64,000 nt of DNA, taken from assembly GCA_031177355.1 (NCBI GenBank), contig JAPSGR010000003.1:1-64000 (forward strand), given 5' to 3'. How positions within the stretch are numbered: the first letter of the stretch is position 1; each line of letters begins with the position of its first letter. The translations under genes were made by a program, and so were the position numbers. Below the pieces are notes generated by a model. That model searched no databases. It was not told where the DNA came from and saw nothing but the letters and a program-made list of their open reading frames with translations. This document shows, in pieces, positions 15,279 to 23,852 of the stretch. This DNA is from Candidatus Nitrosocosmicus sp. GTDB taxonomy: Archaea; Thermoproteota; Nitrososphaeria; Nitrososphaerales; Nitrososphaeraceae.

Positions 15279-16241
15279 TTATATGACACCCAGTTTAAAA
15301 ATGATCGAAATAGCAATACCTAGAACCACTGTTATTCCAAACAACCTCGAAAATAAAACTGTCTCGGCCATTATCCTGATATAACCTGAGTCTTCCTGAA
15401 CACTGATGGGGGTAATATAGCCGTTAAATTCATTTACAACTTTAAATGCTAAAGGAAGAAGAAAAATTGATGGAATAACTGAAATAATACTGTTATCTAG
15501 TTTGATAAAGAATAGCAGGGTAGCAGAATAAATGGCTATGAACATGCCGATGAAAAAATAATACATCAATTTATCGCTGTGCATATTAAATATAATAGCC
15601 AATGTTTTTCTTCCTCCTTCCCGATCTGCCTGAATATCGGGTATAGAATTGATAAACAAAACAATAGCAGAAAGCAATCCTGCTACCAACCCTAAAACAA
15701 TTGATTCAGTTGTTATGATAGATGTTTGCACATAAAAAGTTCCTATAACTATAAACATTCCCTTAATACCAACAAATGTTTCCCCCAAACCTACATTTAC
15801 TAGTTTAGTAGAATAGAGAATTATAGAGAGAGCCGCAAATGACAAGATAATTCCGATTACATAACCTTTTGACAAAACAAATATGGTACCTATGAACAAA
15901 CCTACAAAAAGAAAAGCGATTCCAGCCAGATATACACTTCTGGAAGACAACAGGCCCTCGGGCAAGACACCTGTTCCTCCACTAAATTTTGTTCTCTTGG
16001 TCCTTAAGTCAATTCCTCTTTTAAAATCGAAATAGTCATTTAGTAAGTCAACACTACAGTGAAGACAAAATATTCCTAAATATACTAACATAGCACTCGA
16101 AATATTAAAACCAGATGGGTCTACCCATAGAGATAAGACTAAACCACACGTGACGGATATTGCCGATGCGGCTAAAAATCTGAACCGTATTGCTTTGAGC
16201 CAGACTCCTAAATTAAATTCCAATCCCCATCTCAACCACAA
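15279..16241 (-). CDS. UbiA-family prenyltransferase (MenA-like)
   Basis: A 320-residue polytopic membrane enzyme with the two Asp-rich prenyl-diphosphate/Mg sites: NDYFD at residues 68-72 and DIQAD at 202-206. Around nine membrane helices are visible. The FSGGTGVLPEG loop resembles 1,4-dihydroxy-2-naphthoate prenyltransferases, so menaquinone synthesis is the best guess. Tocopherol-type and geranylgeranylglyceryl-phosphate transferases belong to the same family and cannot be excluded. The start is TTG at 16241, directly abutting the stop of the aldo/keto reductase, so these genes are co-transcribed. Confidence 0.8.
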   Translation of the reverse strand: MWLRWGLEFNLGVWLKAIRFRFLAASAISVTCGLVLSLWVDPSGFNISSAMLVYLGIFCLHCSVDLLNDYFDFKRGIDLRTKRTKFSGGTGVLPEGLLSSRSVYLAGIAFLFVGLFIGTIFVLSKGYVIGIILSFAALSIILYSTKLVNVGLGETFVGIKGMFIVIGTFYVQTSIITTESIVLGLVAGLLSAIVLFINSIPDIQADREGGRKTLAIIFNMHSDKLMYYFFIGMFIAIYSATLLFFIKLDNSIISVIPSIFLLPLAFKVVNEFNGYITPISVQEDSGYIRIMAETVLFSRLFGITVVLGIAISIIFKLGVI

Positions 16242-17411
16242 TTATTGATTATTTGTATTTTTTTTAAGCAATCCAAAGCTGGCCAACGCCTTATCAAATT
16301 CTTGGGTAGTTAAGTGAGGATACCGGGCTACTGTGATATTTTGATTTGTGTGGTCCAATTTTTTTTGACCCACGAGAGGTGCTACTATTCCAGGAGTAGA
16401 ACGAATAAATTGCAATAACTTAGCGCTTTTATATGGCATATTTTCAAGTGGAGTAACATTAATGTCTAAATTTAGTAGCCTACCCTGAAATAAAGGGATA
16501 CTAGTAAAGACATGAATTTTATATTTTGCTGCTGCACTTAAAATTGATACATCTTGAGGGGAATTGTCGATTCGTTGGTTTTGTAATTCATAAGGTTCTG
16601 TCATAAAGGAATTATAAGGAAGTTGTATGAATTTGAATCCATTTGTTTGACCACCCACATCTACAGCAATTTTTACAACGTCCTTCAAGGAAAGATAATT
16701 TGGACTGGTCTTTCTAGAAGTAAAACAATTCCAAGTTGCCATACCGTAATAACGAATCTTTCCTAGTTCTCGATACTTTTCATAAACCTCAAACACACGG
16801 GATAACATTTCAAAAAATGTTGATCTGTCAACCTGATCAAACCAACTCTCAAACGAATTGTGGATGTAAACTAAATCTATTGTCTTAAGACCCATGTTAC
16901 AAAGGGATCTATCTATACAATTGGAAATATAATTTGGATGCATAATATTATAGGACGCACTGATATCATCTGAACTAATTACACCTTTATCAAAATACAT
17001 TAACTGGAGATATAACTCGATATCTATTTTTTTTAAGTTACCATCATTAGTAAAATATCCATTCTTTGTACAAACAAAAATTTCATCCCGTTTAACAATT
17101 TGGTCTTCTATAAGCCTGTTTAAAGCACGTCCAATGCTTCTTTCAGACAACATGGAACGGTAGTTAATCGCAGTGTCGATTACATTGACAGCTCCTTCCT
17201 TTACGCTATGATAAATAGAGTTTTCGACATTTTTATCGTCCGTATTGGAAAGACTTCCCAGATATGTCCCCATCCCTAGAGATGAAAGATATAAACCTTC
17301 AACTTGTTTAAAATGAGATTCGTGAACCCCCTTTTCTAATGCATAATTTCGAAAATTTGTCGTACCAGCAGGAGATGCGTAGCCTGAATGGAATTTATTA
17401 ACTAACGACAC
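16242..17411 (-). CDS. aldo/keto reductase
   Basis: A 389-residue NADPH-dependent oxidoreductase of the TIM-barrel AKR family. Key elements are LGMGTYLG at the barrel start, NVIDTAINYR with catalytic Asp/Tyr, VCTKNGYF with catalytic Lys, and IDLVYIHNS. The protein is longer than classic AKRs (about 320) because of inserts near residues 130-170. It is the first gene of the AKR-UbiA-BirA cluster, with no spacing to the UbiA gene. A role in quinone precursor reduction is possible from context, but the substrate is unknown. Confidence 0.85.
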   Translation of the reverse strand: MSLVNKFHSGYASPAGTTNFRNYALEKGVHESHFKQVEGLYLSSLGMGTYLGSLSNTDDKNVENSIYHSVKEGAVNVIDTAINYRSMLSERSIGRALNRLIEDQIVKRDEIFVCTKNGYFTNDGNLKKIDIELYLQLMYFDKGVISSDDISASYNIMHPNYISNCIDRSLCNMGLKTIDLVYIHNSFESWFDQVDRSTFFEMLSRVFEVYEKYRELGKIRYYGMATWNCFTSRKTSPNYLSLKDVVKIAVDVGGQTNGFKFIQLPYNSFMTEPYELQNQRIDNSPQDVSILSAAAKYKIHVFTSIPLFQGRLLNLDINVTPLENMPYKSAKLLQFIRSTPGIVAPLVGQKKLDHTNQNITVARYPHLTTQEFDKALASFGLLKKNTNNQ

Positions 17412-17472
17412 GAGATAAATAAATTAGTTTACGAATTTATAACTATCTAGAACGGAGGTAGCTGTTCTGGAT

Positions 17473-17643
17473 CTATTGTTTTTCTAACTCGATTATAAAG
17501 TCTGTAGGATTTAATTCTATTCCACAATTAGAGCATCTATTCATAGTATTTCTCAAGACATCTCTTATTGGTTTAACATTAATCATGTGTTTTATTTTGC
17601 TATTGCATTTGTAACAATAAATTTCAATAATCGGGCAAGACAT
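17473..17643 (-). CDS. 56-residue zinc-ribbon mini-protein
   Basis: A short frame in the gap upstream of the aldo/keto reductase, starting at ATG 17643. It encodes two CxxC knuckles, YCYKC near residue 10 and RCSNC near residue 37, spaced as in a zinc ribbon. A further Cys sits at residue 3. The rest is helical and charged, ending FIIELEKQ. Size, spacing and lack of alternative frames make it plausible as a real gene. It may bind nucleic acid or protein; no family name is offered. Confidence 0.65.
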   Translation of the reverse strand: MSCPIIEIYCYKCNSKIKHMINVKPIRDVLRNTMNRCSNCGIELNPTDFIIELEKQ

Positions 17644-17778
17644 AATAGATCCTAAAATTTTACTTTATAAATTAAATGATGGTTAAATATCGTTGACATA
17701 AAGATCAAATTCGAAGCAATGTAATCACACTACGATGCTTTAGGAAATATTAAATATGTATAGATTTTTTTCTGAATT

Positions 17779-17919
17779 GTGCCAGTAGATCCTGTATGTG
17801 GAATTGAACTCAGTGAAGAGCTTGCTACAGTTTTGGAATTTAATGATAGAAAAATTTACTTTTGTTGCGAAGGATGTAAAAGAATTTTTCAGAGAAAGCC
17901 AAAAAAGTATTCGAAATAA
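17779..17919 (+). CDS. 46-residue YHS/TRASH-type metal-binding mini-protein
   Basis: Starts at GTG 17779 and reads MPVDPVCGIELSEELA..., continuing to IYFCCEGCKRIFQRKP. DPVCG near the start and FCCEGCKxxFxxxP at the end are the hallmarks of the YHS domain, a TRASH-like metal-binding unit usually found in copper ATPases and copper-handling proteins. Here it is the whole protein. An AT-rich stretch 30 bases upstream could be its A-box. It ends 36 bases before the zinc dehydrogenase gene. A copper-binding or metal-sensing role is inferred. Confidence 0.75.
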   Translation: MPVDPVCGIELSEELATVLEFNDRKIYFCCEGCKRIFQRKPKKYSK

Positions 17920-17955
17920 TACAATTTTAATTAACCAGTGATCAGCATTTATTAT

Positions 17956-18996
17956 ATGAGAGCTGCGGTCCTTGAAAAGAATAAGGTAAGCATTAGAGAA
18001 ATTACATTGCCAAAAGTTGGCGATAATGATATCTTAATTAAAATGAAGGCCTGTGGAATTTGTGGGTCCGATATAGAGAAAGTATTTGGAAACTATGGAA
18101 TGAAATCGTCGAGGATAGGACATGAACCAGCAGGTGAAATCATTGAAGTAGGAAAGCAAATATCCAACTTCAAGAAAGGAGATAGAGTTTTTGTTCATCA
18201 TCATGTACCATGCTATTCTTGTAAATTTTGTTATAATGGAGATTATACGATGTGTGATAAATACCAGAGTAGTAATATTGAGCCTTGCGGTTTGTCAGAG
18301 CTTATTTTAATCCCAGAATGGAATGTATCTAGAGGTGGTGTAGTAAAAATTTCAGACAATATTAGCTATGACCATGCAGCACTCATAGAACCAGTTGCAT
18401 GTTGTCTGAGATCTCTCGACAAAATTAATGTAAAGAAGGCAGAAACTATAGTAATCTTCGGTGGTGGACCAACCGGACTAATGCATATGATCTTGTTGAG
18501 GTGTTCTGGGATTTCGCAAATCATAATTGTGGATATTAACGATTTTAGGTTGAATTATGCTAAAAAGATAGAACCCAGTATCTGGACTATCAATTTGGAC
18601 AAATTAGGTAATGTAGATTTGACAGAAAAAATTCATTCGATTGTTGGTAATGATGGGGTTGACAAGTCTATTATATGCACAAGTAGTAAATCAGCATTTG
18701 TTCAATCACTTGAGATAACCCGTCGAGGTGGAACTATTTCCTTATTTGGTGTTCCTCCCAAAGATAATGGATCAATTATTGATCTTAACTTAATATACTC
18801 CAAAGAATTAAAAATCATCCCAAGTTACGCCACATCAGAAAAAGAGATCCATCAAGCTGTCAAATTAATGGAGAACAAGATTATTAACTTGGAACCATTG
18901 ATTACCCATAGATTTAATCTGGAGAATTCTAATAAGGCCTTTCAAAGTGCACACAAAGCAGATGAATCAATGAAGATCATAATAGTGAATGAATAG
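17956..18996 (+). CDS. zinc-dependent alcohol dehydrogenase (MDR family)
   Basis: A 346-residue medium-chain dehydrogenase. CGICGSD near residues 33-39 supplies the catalytic zinc Cys, GHEPAGEI the His/Glu, and a Cys cluster (CYSCKFCYNGDYTMC) the structural zinc. The Rossmann motif is VIFGGGPTGLM. Threonine or polyol (sorbitol) dehydrogenases are the closest types by general pattern; the substrate is not known. I chose ATG 17956 over a GTG 18 bases upstream because MRAAVLEK is the typical family N-terminus. It is followed 51 bases later by an LsrF-like aldolase, suggesting a shared sugar/polyol pathway. Confidence 0.88.
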   Translation: MRAAVLEKNKVSIREITLPKVGDNDILIKMKACGICGSDIEKVFGNYGMKSSRIGHEPAGEIIEVGKQISNFKKGDRVFVHHHVPCYSCKFCYNGDYTMCDKYQSSNIEPCGLSELILIPEWNVSRGGVVKISDNISYDHAALIEPVACCLRSLDKINVKKAETIVIFGGGPTGLMHMILLRCSGISQIIIVDINDFRLNYAKKIEPSIWTINLDKLGNVDLTEKIHSIVGNDGVDKSIICTSSKSAFVQSLEITRRGGTISLFGVPPKDNGSIIDLNLIYSKELKIIPSYATSEKEIHQAVKLMENKIINLEPLITHRFNLENSNKAFQSAHKADESMKIIIVNE

Positions 18997-19047
18997 CGCT
19001 TATTAAAATTTTTATAGCTTTTCAATAAACTACAAGAGGTAAATGTA

Positions 19048-19857
19048 ATGGACTGGGGAATGAAGAATAGATTTTCACAGATAATTAGGCCAGGCACTGG
19101 TCGTTGCGTCATGCTTGCTGTTGATCATGGATACTTTTTGGGCCCAACCGAAAGATTAGAAAATCCAAGGGAGACCATTGAACCACTGTTGAATCTTGCC
19201 GACTCATTGATGCTAACAAGAGGGGTTCTGCGATCATCGGTTTCGCCTGAGAGCAATACCCCTATTGTCCTTCGAGTATCCGGGGGGTCAAGTATTATCG
19301 GAGAAGATTTGTCTAAAGAGACAATTACTACTTCTATTGATGAAGCTATTAGGCTTAATGCATCTTGTCTGGCCTTATCGATTTTTATCGGAAGTAAATA
19401 TGAGTTTCAGACTCTAAAAAATTTATCAAAGCTTGTAAATGAAGGTGAAAAATACGGAATTCCCGTATTAGCGGTTACTGCTGTAGGTAAGGAAATGGCT
19501 AGAGATTCACGATACTTAGGATTAGCCTGTAGAATTGCGGCCGAATTGGGTGCACATGTTGTAAAGACTTATCACTGTGCGGACTTTAGGAAAGTGGTTG
19601 ATGGTTGTCCGGTTCCAGTGATTATTGCAGGTGGAAAAAAACTACCTGAAAGAGATGCATTATCGCTAACTGCAGATGCTATCCAAGATGGAGCATCAGG
19701 GGTGGATATGGGTAGAAATATCTGGCAATCAGACAACCCTGTTGCAATGATAAAGGCAGTGAGAGCAATAGTTCACGAGAATTATAATGCACAGCAGGCC
19801 TACGATCTTTTTTCAGAGCTTTCAGGCTTAAAAAGTACACAAAAGAGGGTCAGATAG
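19048..19857 (+). CDS. class I aldolase of the LsrF / DeoC-FbaB family
   Basis: A 269-residue TIM-barrel aldolase. The Schiff-base Lys is Lys173 in VVKTYHC. The C-terminal part (IAGGKKLPERDALSLTADAI, then GASGVDMGRNIWQSDNPVAM) is strikingly like E. coli LsrF, which cleaves 3-hydroxy-5-phosphonooxypentane-2,4-dione in autoinducer-2 breakdown. The same fold includes the archaeal ADTH synthase of an alternative shikimate route and archaeal fructose-bisphosphate aldolases, so the reaction is uncertain. ATG 19048 has an AGAGGT ribosome-binding site upstream. The zinc dehydrogenase gene precedes it on the same strand. Confidence 0.8.
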   Translation: MDWGMKNRFSQIIRPGTGRCVMLAVDHGYFLGPTERLENPRETIEPLLNLADSLMLTRGVLRSSVSPESNTPIVLRVSGGSSIIGEDLSKETITTSIDEAIRLNASCLALSIFIGSKYEFQTLKNLSKLVNEGEKYGIPVLAVTAVGKEMARDSRYLGLACRIAAELGAHVVKTYHCADFRKVVDGCPVPVIIAGGKKLPERDALSLTADAIQDGASGVDMGRNIWQSDNPVAMIKAVRAIVHENYNAQQAYDLFSELSGLKSTQKRVR

Positions 19858-19938
19858 CAAAGGTGTGTATAACAAATTATAATTTGATAGTTTAATCAGA
19901 CGAAAGTTTGACCATATTTCTCATTTTTTAAAAAAAAA

Positions 19939-19948
19939 TTTATAAATT
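19939..19948 (+). promoter_or_regulatory. A-box of the ilvB-ilvN-leuA-leuB operon
   Basis: TTTATAAATT predicts a start of transcription near 19968, giving a leader of about 110 bases before the ilvB ATG, unusually long for this genome. A five-codon frame (MDELK, 19966-19983) begins almost exactly at the predicted transcript start. Confidence 0.45.
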
Positions 19949-20080
19949 AACCTTCGTTATAATTAATGGATGAACTCAAGTGAAACAATAAATTGCACTT
20001 TAACATGTGACAAAATTAGTTATGTTAAACTTACAATACTACTATAATATTGAGTTCTATAGATTGGAGTTGTTTTAATT

Positions 20081-21772
20081 ATGAGTGAAATGTCTGGTGC
20101 TGCGGCATTGATGGCTGCATTAGAAAAAGAGAAGGTTGAATTCATTTTTGGCCTCCCTGGAGGTGCGAACCTCCCCATTTATGACGCTCTTGTAGATTCA
20201 AAAATAAGGCACATTTTGGTTCGGCATGAACAATCAGCCGCCCATATGGCCGATGGTTATGCGAGGATAAAGAGGAAAGCAGGTGTATGTTTTGCCACTT
20301 CCGGGCCCGGGGCTACTAACTTAGTCACTGGAATAGCCACTGCTTATGCAGATTCATCGCCAATAATTGCAGTTACAGGTCAAGTAGCCTTACCAATGAT
20401 AGGAAAAGATGCGTTTCAGGAGACGGATATTATTGGTGTAACAAATCCATGTACAAAATATGCTTTTCAACCACGTGTTGCATCTGAAATACCTGAAATG
20501 GTAAAGAAGTCGTTTTACATAGCAGAAAGTGGAAGGCCAGGTCCGGTATTAGTGGATATTCCAAAAGATGTGCAGCAACAAATAACTAGAATGGAATTTC
20601 CTGAGTATATCAAGGTACGAGGGTATAACCCTGTAGTTGACGCAGACTTGTCAGAGATAAACAAAGCTTGTGAAATGTTACTTAAAGCAGAAAAACCAAT
20701 CATCATGGCGGGAGGAGGAGTAATTCTGTCAGGAGCATTCTCAGAGTTACAGGCTCTCGCAGAATTACTTTCTATACCAGTAGTAACAACATTTAAAGGA
20801 AAGGGCGCCTTCCCCGAAAATCATCAATTGGCATTAGGGCCTATAGGAATGCATGGTCACGCAGAAGCAAACAAGATGGTTTTGGAAGCAGACTGTATAC
20901 TTGCCATAGGTGCAAGGTTCTCAGATAGAACAGTAGGAAGATTCGATGAGTTCGGGAAGGACATTAACGTTATTCACTTTGATGTTGACCCAGCGGAGAT
21001 AGGTAAAAACAAATCAGTGAATGCTGCCGTGATTGGTGATGTAAAATCTTCGTTAAGATCTCTCATCAAATTGATTCCCAAGAATTTTAAGACTAATGAG
21101 GAAATTACCAAATTATGGATGGCAAGAAAAAGAGAGCTTGTAAATTACTATGAAGACAGTATAAAGGATTATTCTAGAGAAATTACAGCTAAAAAAGCCT
21201 TAAAGAAATTACGTGAGTTACTTCCTGCCGAAGGTATCGTTACTACTGAAGTGGGTCAATGTCAGATGTGGGCATCATTGCACTTTGATGTAATATCGCC
21301 TGGAACCTTTTTTAGCTCAACCGGCTTGGGAACAATGGGTTTCGGCTTTCCAGCATCTATTGGAGCTAAGGCTGCAAAAACTGATGTCCCGGTAGTAGAC
21401 ATTGCAGGAGATGGATCATTTAACATGACTGAGAATTCTCTTGCTGTATCGGTCTTAGAAGAGTTGCCGGTTATCGTCTTCTTGTTAAACAATCAAATGT
21501 TAGGGATGGTAGCACAATGGCAAAGGACCTTTTATAACAGGAGATATAGTGGAGTTCATCAAAGGAATTGTCCCGATTATTGCAAATTGGCAGAATCATA
21601 CGGCGCACAAGCATTTAGAGTATCTTCTATGGATGAGTTAGATAAAGCCATAAAGAATTCCCTGAAATCGGATATTGCAACTGTTATTGATATTCCAATC
21701 GACCCCGATGAAGACGTTTACCCGTTTGTCGCTCCAGGAACTGGACTCAAAGATATGATTATTGGAGCATGA
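20081..21772 (+). CDS. ilvB: acetolactate synthase, large (catalytic) subunit
   Basis: A 563-residue thiamine-diphosphate enzyme that makes acetolactate or acetohydroxybutyrate, the first step of Val/Leu/Ile synthesis. The N-terminal FGLPGGANLPIYDAL, the catalytic Glu in VRHEQSAAHMADGYAR, and the ThDP/Mg motif GDGSFNMT...LLNNQ near residue 448 are all present. The length is standard. The small subunit follows after six bases, so they are translated together. Confidence 0.96.
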   Translation: MSEMSGAAALMAALEKEKVEFIFGLPGGANLPIYDALVDSKIRHILVRHEQSAAHMADGYARIKRKAGVCFATSGPGATNLVTGIATAYADSSPIIAVTGQVALPMIGKDAFQETDIIGVTNPCTKYAFQPRVASEIPEMVKKSFYIAESGRPGPVLVDIPKDVQQQITRMEFPEYIKVRGYNPVVDADLSEINKACEMLLKAEKPIIMAGGGVILSGAFSELQALAELLSIPVVTTFKGKGAFPENHQLALGPIGMHGHAEANKMVLEADCILAIGARFSDRTVGRFDEFGKDINVIHFDVDPAEIGKNKSVNAAVIGDVKSSLRSLIKLIPKNFKTNEEITKLWMARKRELVNYYEDSIKDYSREITAKKALKKLRELLPAEGIVTTEVGQCQMWASLHFDVISPGTFFSSTGLGTMGFGFPASIGAKAAKTDVPVVDIAGDGSFNMTENSLAVSVLEELPVIVFLLNNQMLGMVAQWQRTFYNRRYSGVHQRNCPDYCKLAESYGAQAFRVSSMDELDKAIKNSLKSDIATVIDIPIDPDEDVYPFVAPGTGLKDMIIGA

Positions 21773-21778
21773 GTAGAG

Positions 21779-22315
21779 TTGACTAACAAGAAGTCTGTAT
21801 TTGATGAAGAGAACGCAAATAAGATGTATATATTGTCGGTAATTGTTGAGAATAAACCAGGTGTTTTATTTAGAATCACTAATCTTTTTAGGTCACGAAA
21901 TTTTAACATTGAAAGTATAACAGTAGGAATTACAGAAAAGCCTGATCTGTCTAGAATGACAATAACTACCGTTTCTGATGTAAAGACCTTGGAACAGCTA
22001 GTAAAGCAATTGCAGAAATTGATCGATGTAATTCAAATCAATGTTTTAAACAAAGAGAATGCGGTGTATCGGGAACTTGCATTAATCAAGATGAATGCTA
22101 AAGATCCAACTACCAGAATAGAAATAGCAAATTTTGCTTCTATCTACAGGGGTAATATAATGGATATAAGTAATGAAACGATAACCGTAGAGATTATTGG
22201 TACTCCTGATAAGATAGACGCATTTAAAAATCTTGTTTCTAGTTATGGGATCATACAAGTTGCGCGAACTGGGGTATCCGCATTGCCGAGGGGGGCCGTG
22301 GACGATGACCTCTGA
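21779..22315 (+). CDS. ilvN: acetolactate synthase, small (regulatory) subunit
   Basis: A 178-residue regulatory subunit that confers valine feedback control. The N-terminal ACT domain is clear (LSVIVENKPGVLFRITNLFRSRNFNIESITVG), and a second ACT-like domain makes up the C-terminal half (VEIIGTPDKIDAFKNLVSSYGI). The length equals the long IlvN/IlvH form. The start is TTG. Its end overlaps the leuA start by 11 bases, showing translational coupling. Confidence 0.95.
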   Translation: MTNKKSVFDEENANKMYILSVIVENKPGVLFRITNLFRSRNFNIESITVGITEKPDLSRMTITTVSDVKTLEQLVKQLQKLIDVIQINVLNKENAVYRELALIKMNAKDPTTRIEIANFASIYRGNIMDISNETITVEIIGTPDKIDAFKNLVSSYGIIQVARTGVSALPRGAVDDDL

Positions 22316-23810
22316 TAATAAGATTCGAATTTTTGATACAACTTTAAGAGATGGTGAACAAACCCCAGGGGTTACAGTTTCTCCAGATCAGAAATTAGAA
22401 ATTGCGATGAAATTGGATGAGTTAGGAGTCGACACAATTGAGGCAGGGTTTCCAGTTGTTTCACCCGGGGAAGTTCAGGCAATAAAAAAAATCATTAAAC
22501 AAGGGCTCAGGGCTGAAGTATGTGGATTAGCTCGCACTACACAGAGCGATATAGATACTGCAATTAGTAGTGATTTAAAGTATATTCATACATTCATAGC
22601 GACATCGGATATTCATATGCAGTATAAACTTAAAATGACAAGAGAACAGGTTCTAGAAAAAGCTATTAGTGCAGTAGAATATGCAAAAAAACACGGAATG
22701 ATGGTAGAATTCTCCGCAGAAGATGCAACAAGATCAGACAGAGATTTTTTAAATAAGATATTTAGAGAGGTAGCGGATGTGGGAGCAGATAGAATTGACA
22801 TTCCCGATACAGTAGGTTATTCAACACCCCAATATCTAGCAAAGTTAGTCACAGATGTGATAAACGCTACAGGTTTGCCAGTAAGTGTCCATTGTCATAA
22901 TGATTTTGGATTAGCCGTTGCTAATTCAATCTCAGGTTTTCAGGCGGGGGCAAAATGCGCACATGTTACTATAAACGGATTGGGAGAAAGAGCTGGTAAC
23001 GCAGCTTTAGAAGAATTGGTGATGGCATGTCAATGTTTGTACAAAATAGAGCACAATATAAAAACAGAGCTGTTGTATGAAGTCTCTAAATTTGTATCTA
23101 GTGCCATGGGAATTATAGTTCAACCAAACAAAGCTATAATTGGCGAGAATGCGTTTGGACACGAATCTGGAATTCATACCCATGGTATTATCAATAATCC
23201 TTTGACATATGAACCGATTAGTCCCGAACTTGTAGGCAGAAAGCGTTGGATGCAAGCCGGAAAGCATGCAGGCGCTCACGGCATCAAAGCCATTTTAGAC
23301 GAATTTGGAATTACAACTAATGAGACGCAATTAAAAGAAATAGTAGACAAACAAAAAATAATTGCAGACGTAGGAAAATCCATTACGACTTCAGATTTAT
23401 TGTCATTGGCAGCAGAAGTAATAAAAAATAAACAATTTGATGAGAGCTTTAAGTTAAATGACTTTCACATAGTTACTGGCTTAAATATAATTCCTACTGC
23501 GGTTGTTAAGTTAAATATTCATGAAAAAGATTTTATCGCTTCAGAAACGGGAGTTGGTCCAGTAGATGCAGCTTTAAAGGCTATCCAAACTATAGCACAT
23601 GGAATAGCAAATATAAAGATCAGAGAATATAAACTTGATTCAATCACAGGTGGTTCTGATGCACTTGCAGAGGTAATAGTAAAGGTAGAAGACAAAGAAG
23701 GAAACATCATTTCAGCGAGAAAATCTGGTGAAGATATTGTAGTAACATCTGTTCAAGCAATGATAGATGCCATCAATAAAACTATGTTAAAAAAACTCAT
23801 AGATAAATGA
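22305..23810 (+). CDS. leuA: 2-isopropylmalate synthase
   Basis: A 501-residue enzyme condensing 2-ketoisovalerate with acetyl-CoA, the first committed step to leucine. FDTTLRDGEQTPGV near residue 9 is the acyl-CoA/metal site of the DRE-TIM family, and HCHNDFGLA carries the metal-binding His pair. A C-terminal LeuA regulatory dimer domain follows (about 370-500), typical of leucine-inhibited enzymes. I chose ATG 22305, preceded by GAGGGGG; the frame is open further upstream but lies inside ilvN. Citramalate or homocitrate synthases share these motifs, so a related substrate cannot be fully excluded. Confidence 0.92.
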   Translation: MTSDNKIRIFDTTLRDGEQTPGVTVSPDQKLEIAMKLDELGVDTIEAGFPVVSPGEVQAIKKIIKQGLRAEVCGLARTTQSDIDTAISSDLKYIHTFIATSDIHMQYKLKMTREQVLEKAISAVEYAKKHGMMVEFSAEDATRSDRDFLNKIFREVADVGADRIDIPDTVGYSTPQYLAKLVTDVINATGLPVSVHCHNDFGLAVANSISGFQAGAKCAHVTINGLGERAGNAALEELVMACQCLYKIEHNIKTELLYEVSKFVSSAMGIIVQPNKAIIGENAFGHESGIHTHGIINNPLTYEPISPELVGRKRWMQAGKHAGAHGIKAILDEFGITTNETQLKEIVDKQKIIADVGKSITTSDLLSLAAEVIKNKQFDESFKLNDFHIVTGLNIIPTAVVKLNIHEKDFIASETGVGPVDAALKAIQTIAHGIANIKIREYKLDSITGGSDALAEVIVKVEDKEGNIISARKSGEDIVVTSVQAMIDAINKTMLKKLIDK

Positions 23811-23852
23811 AGTGATGTTAGGTAAAGAAATAATTTTAGATGGGCGGTTTAG

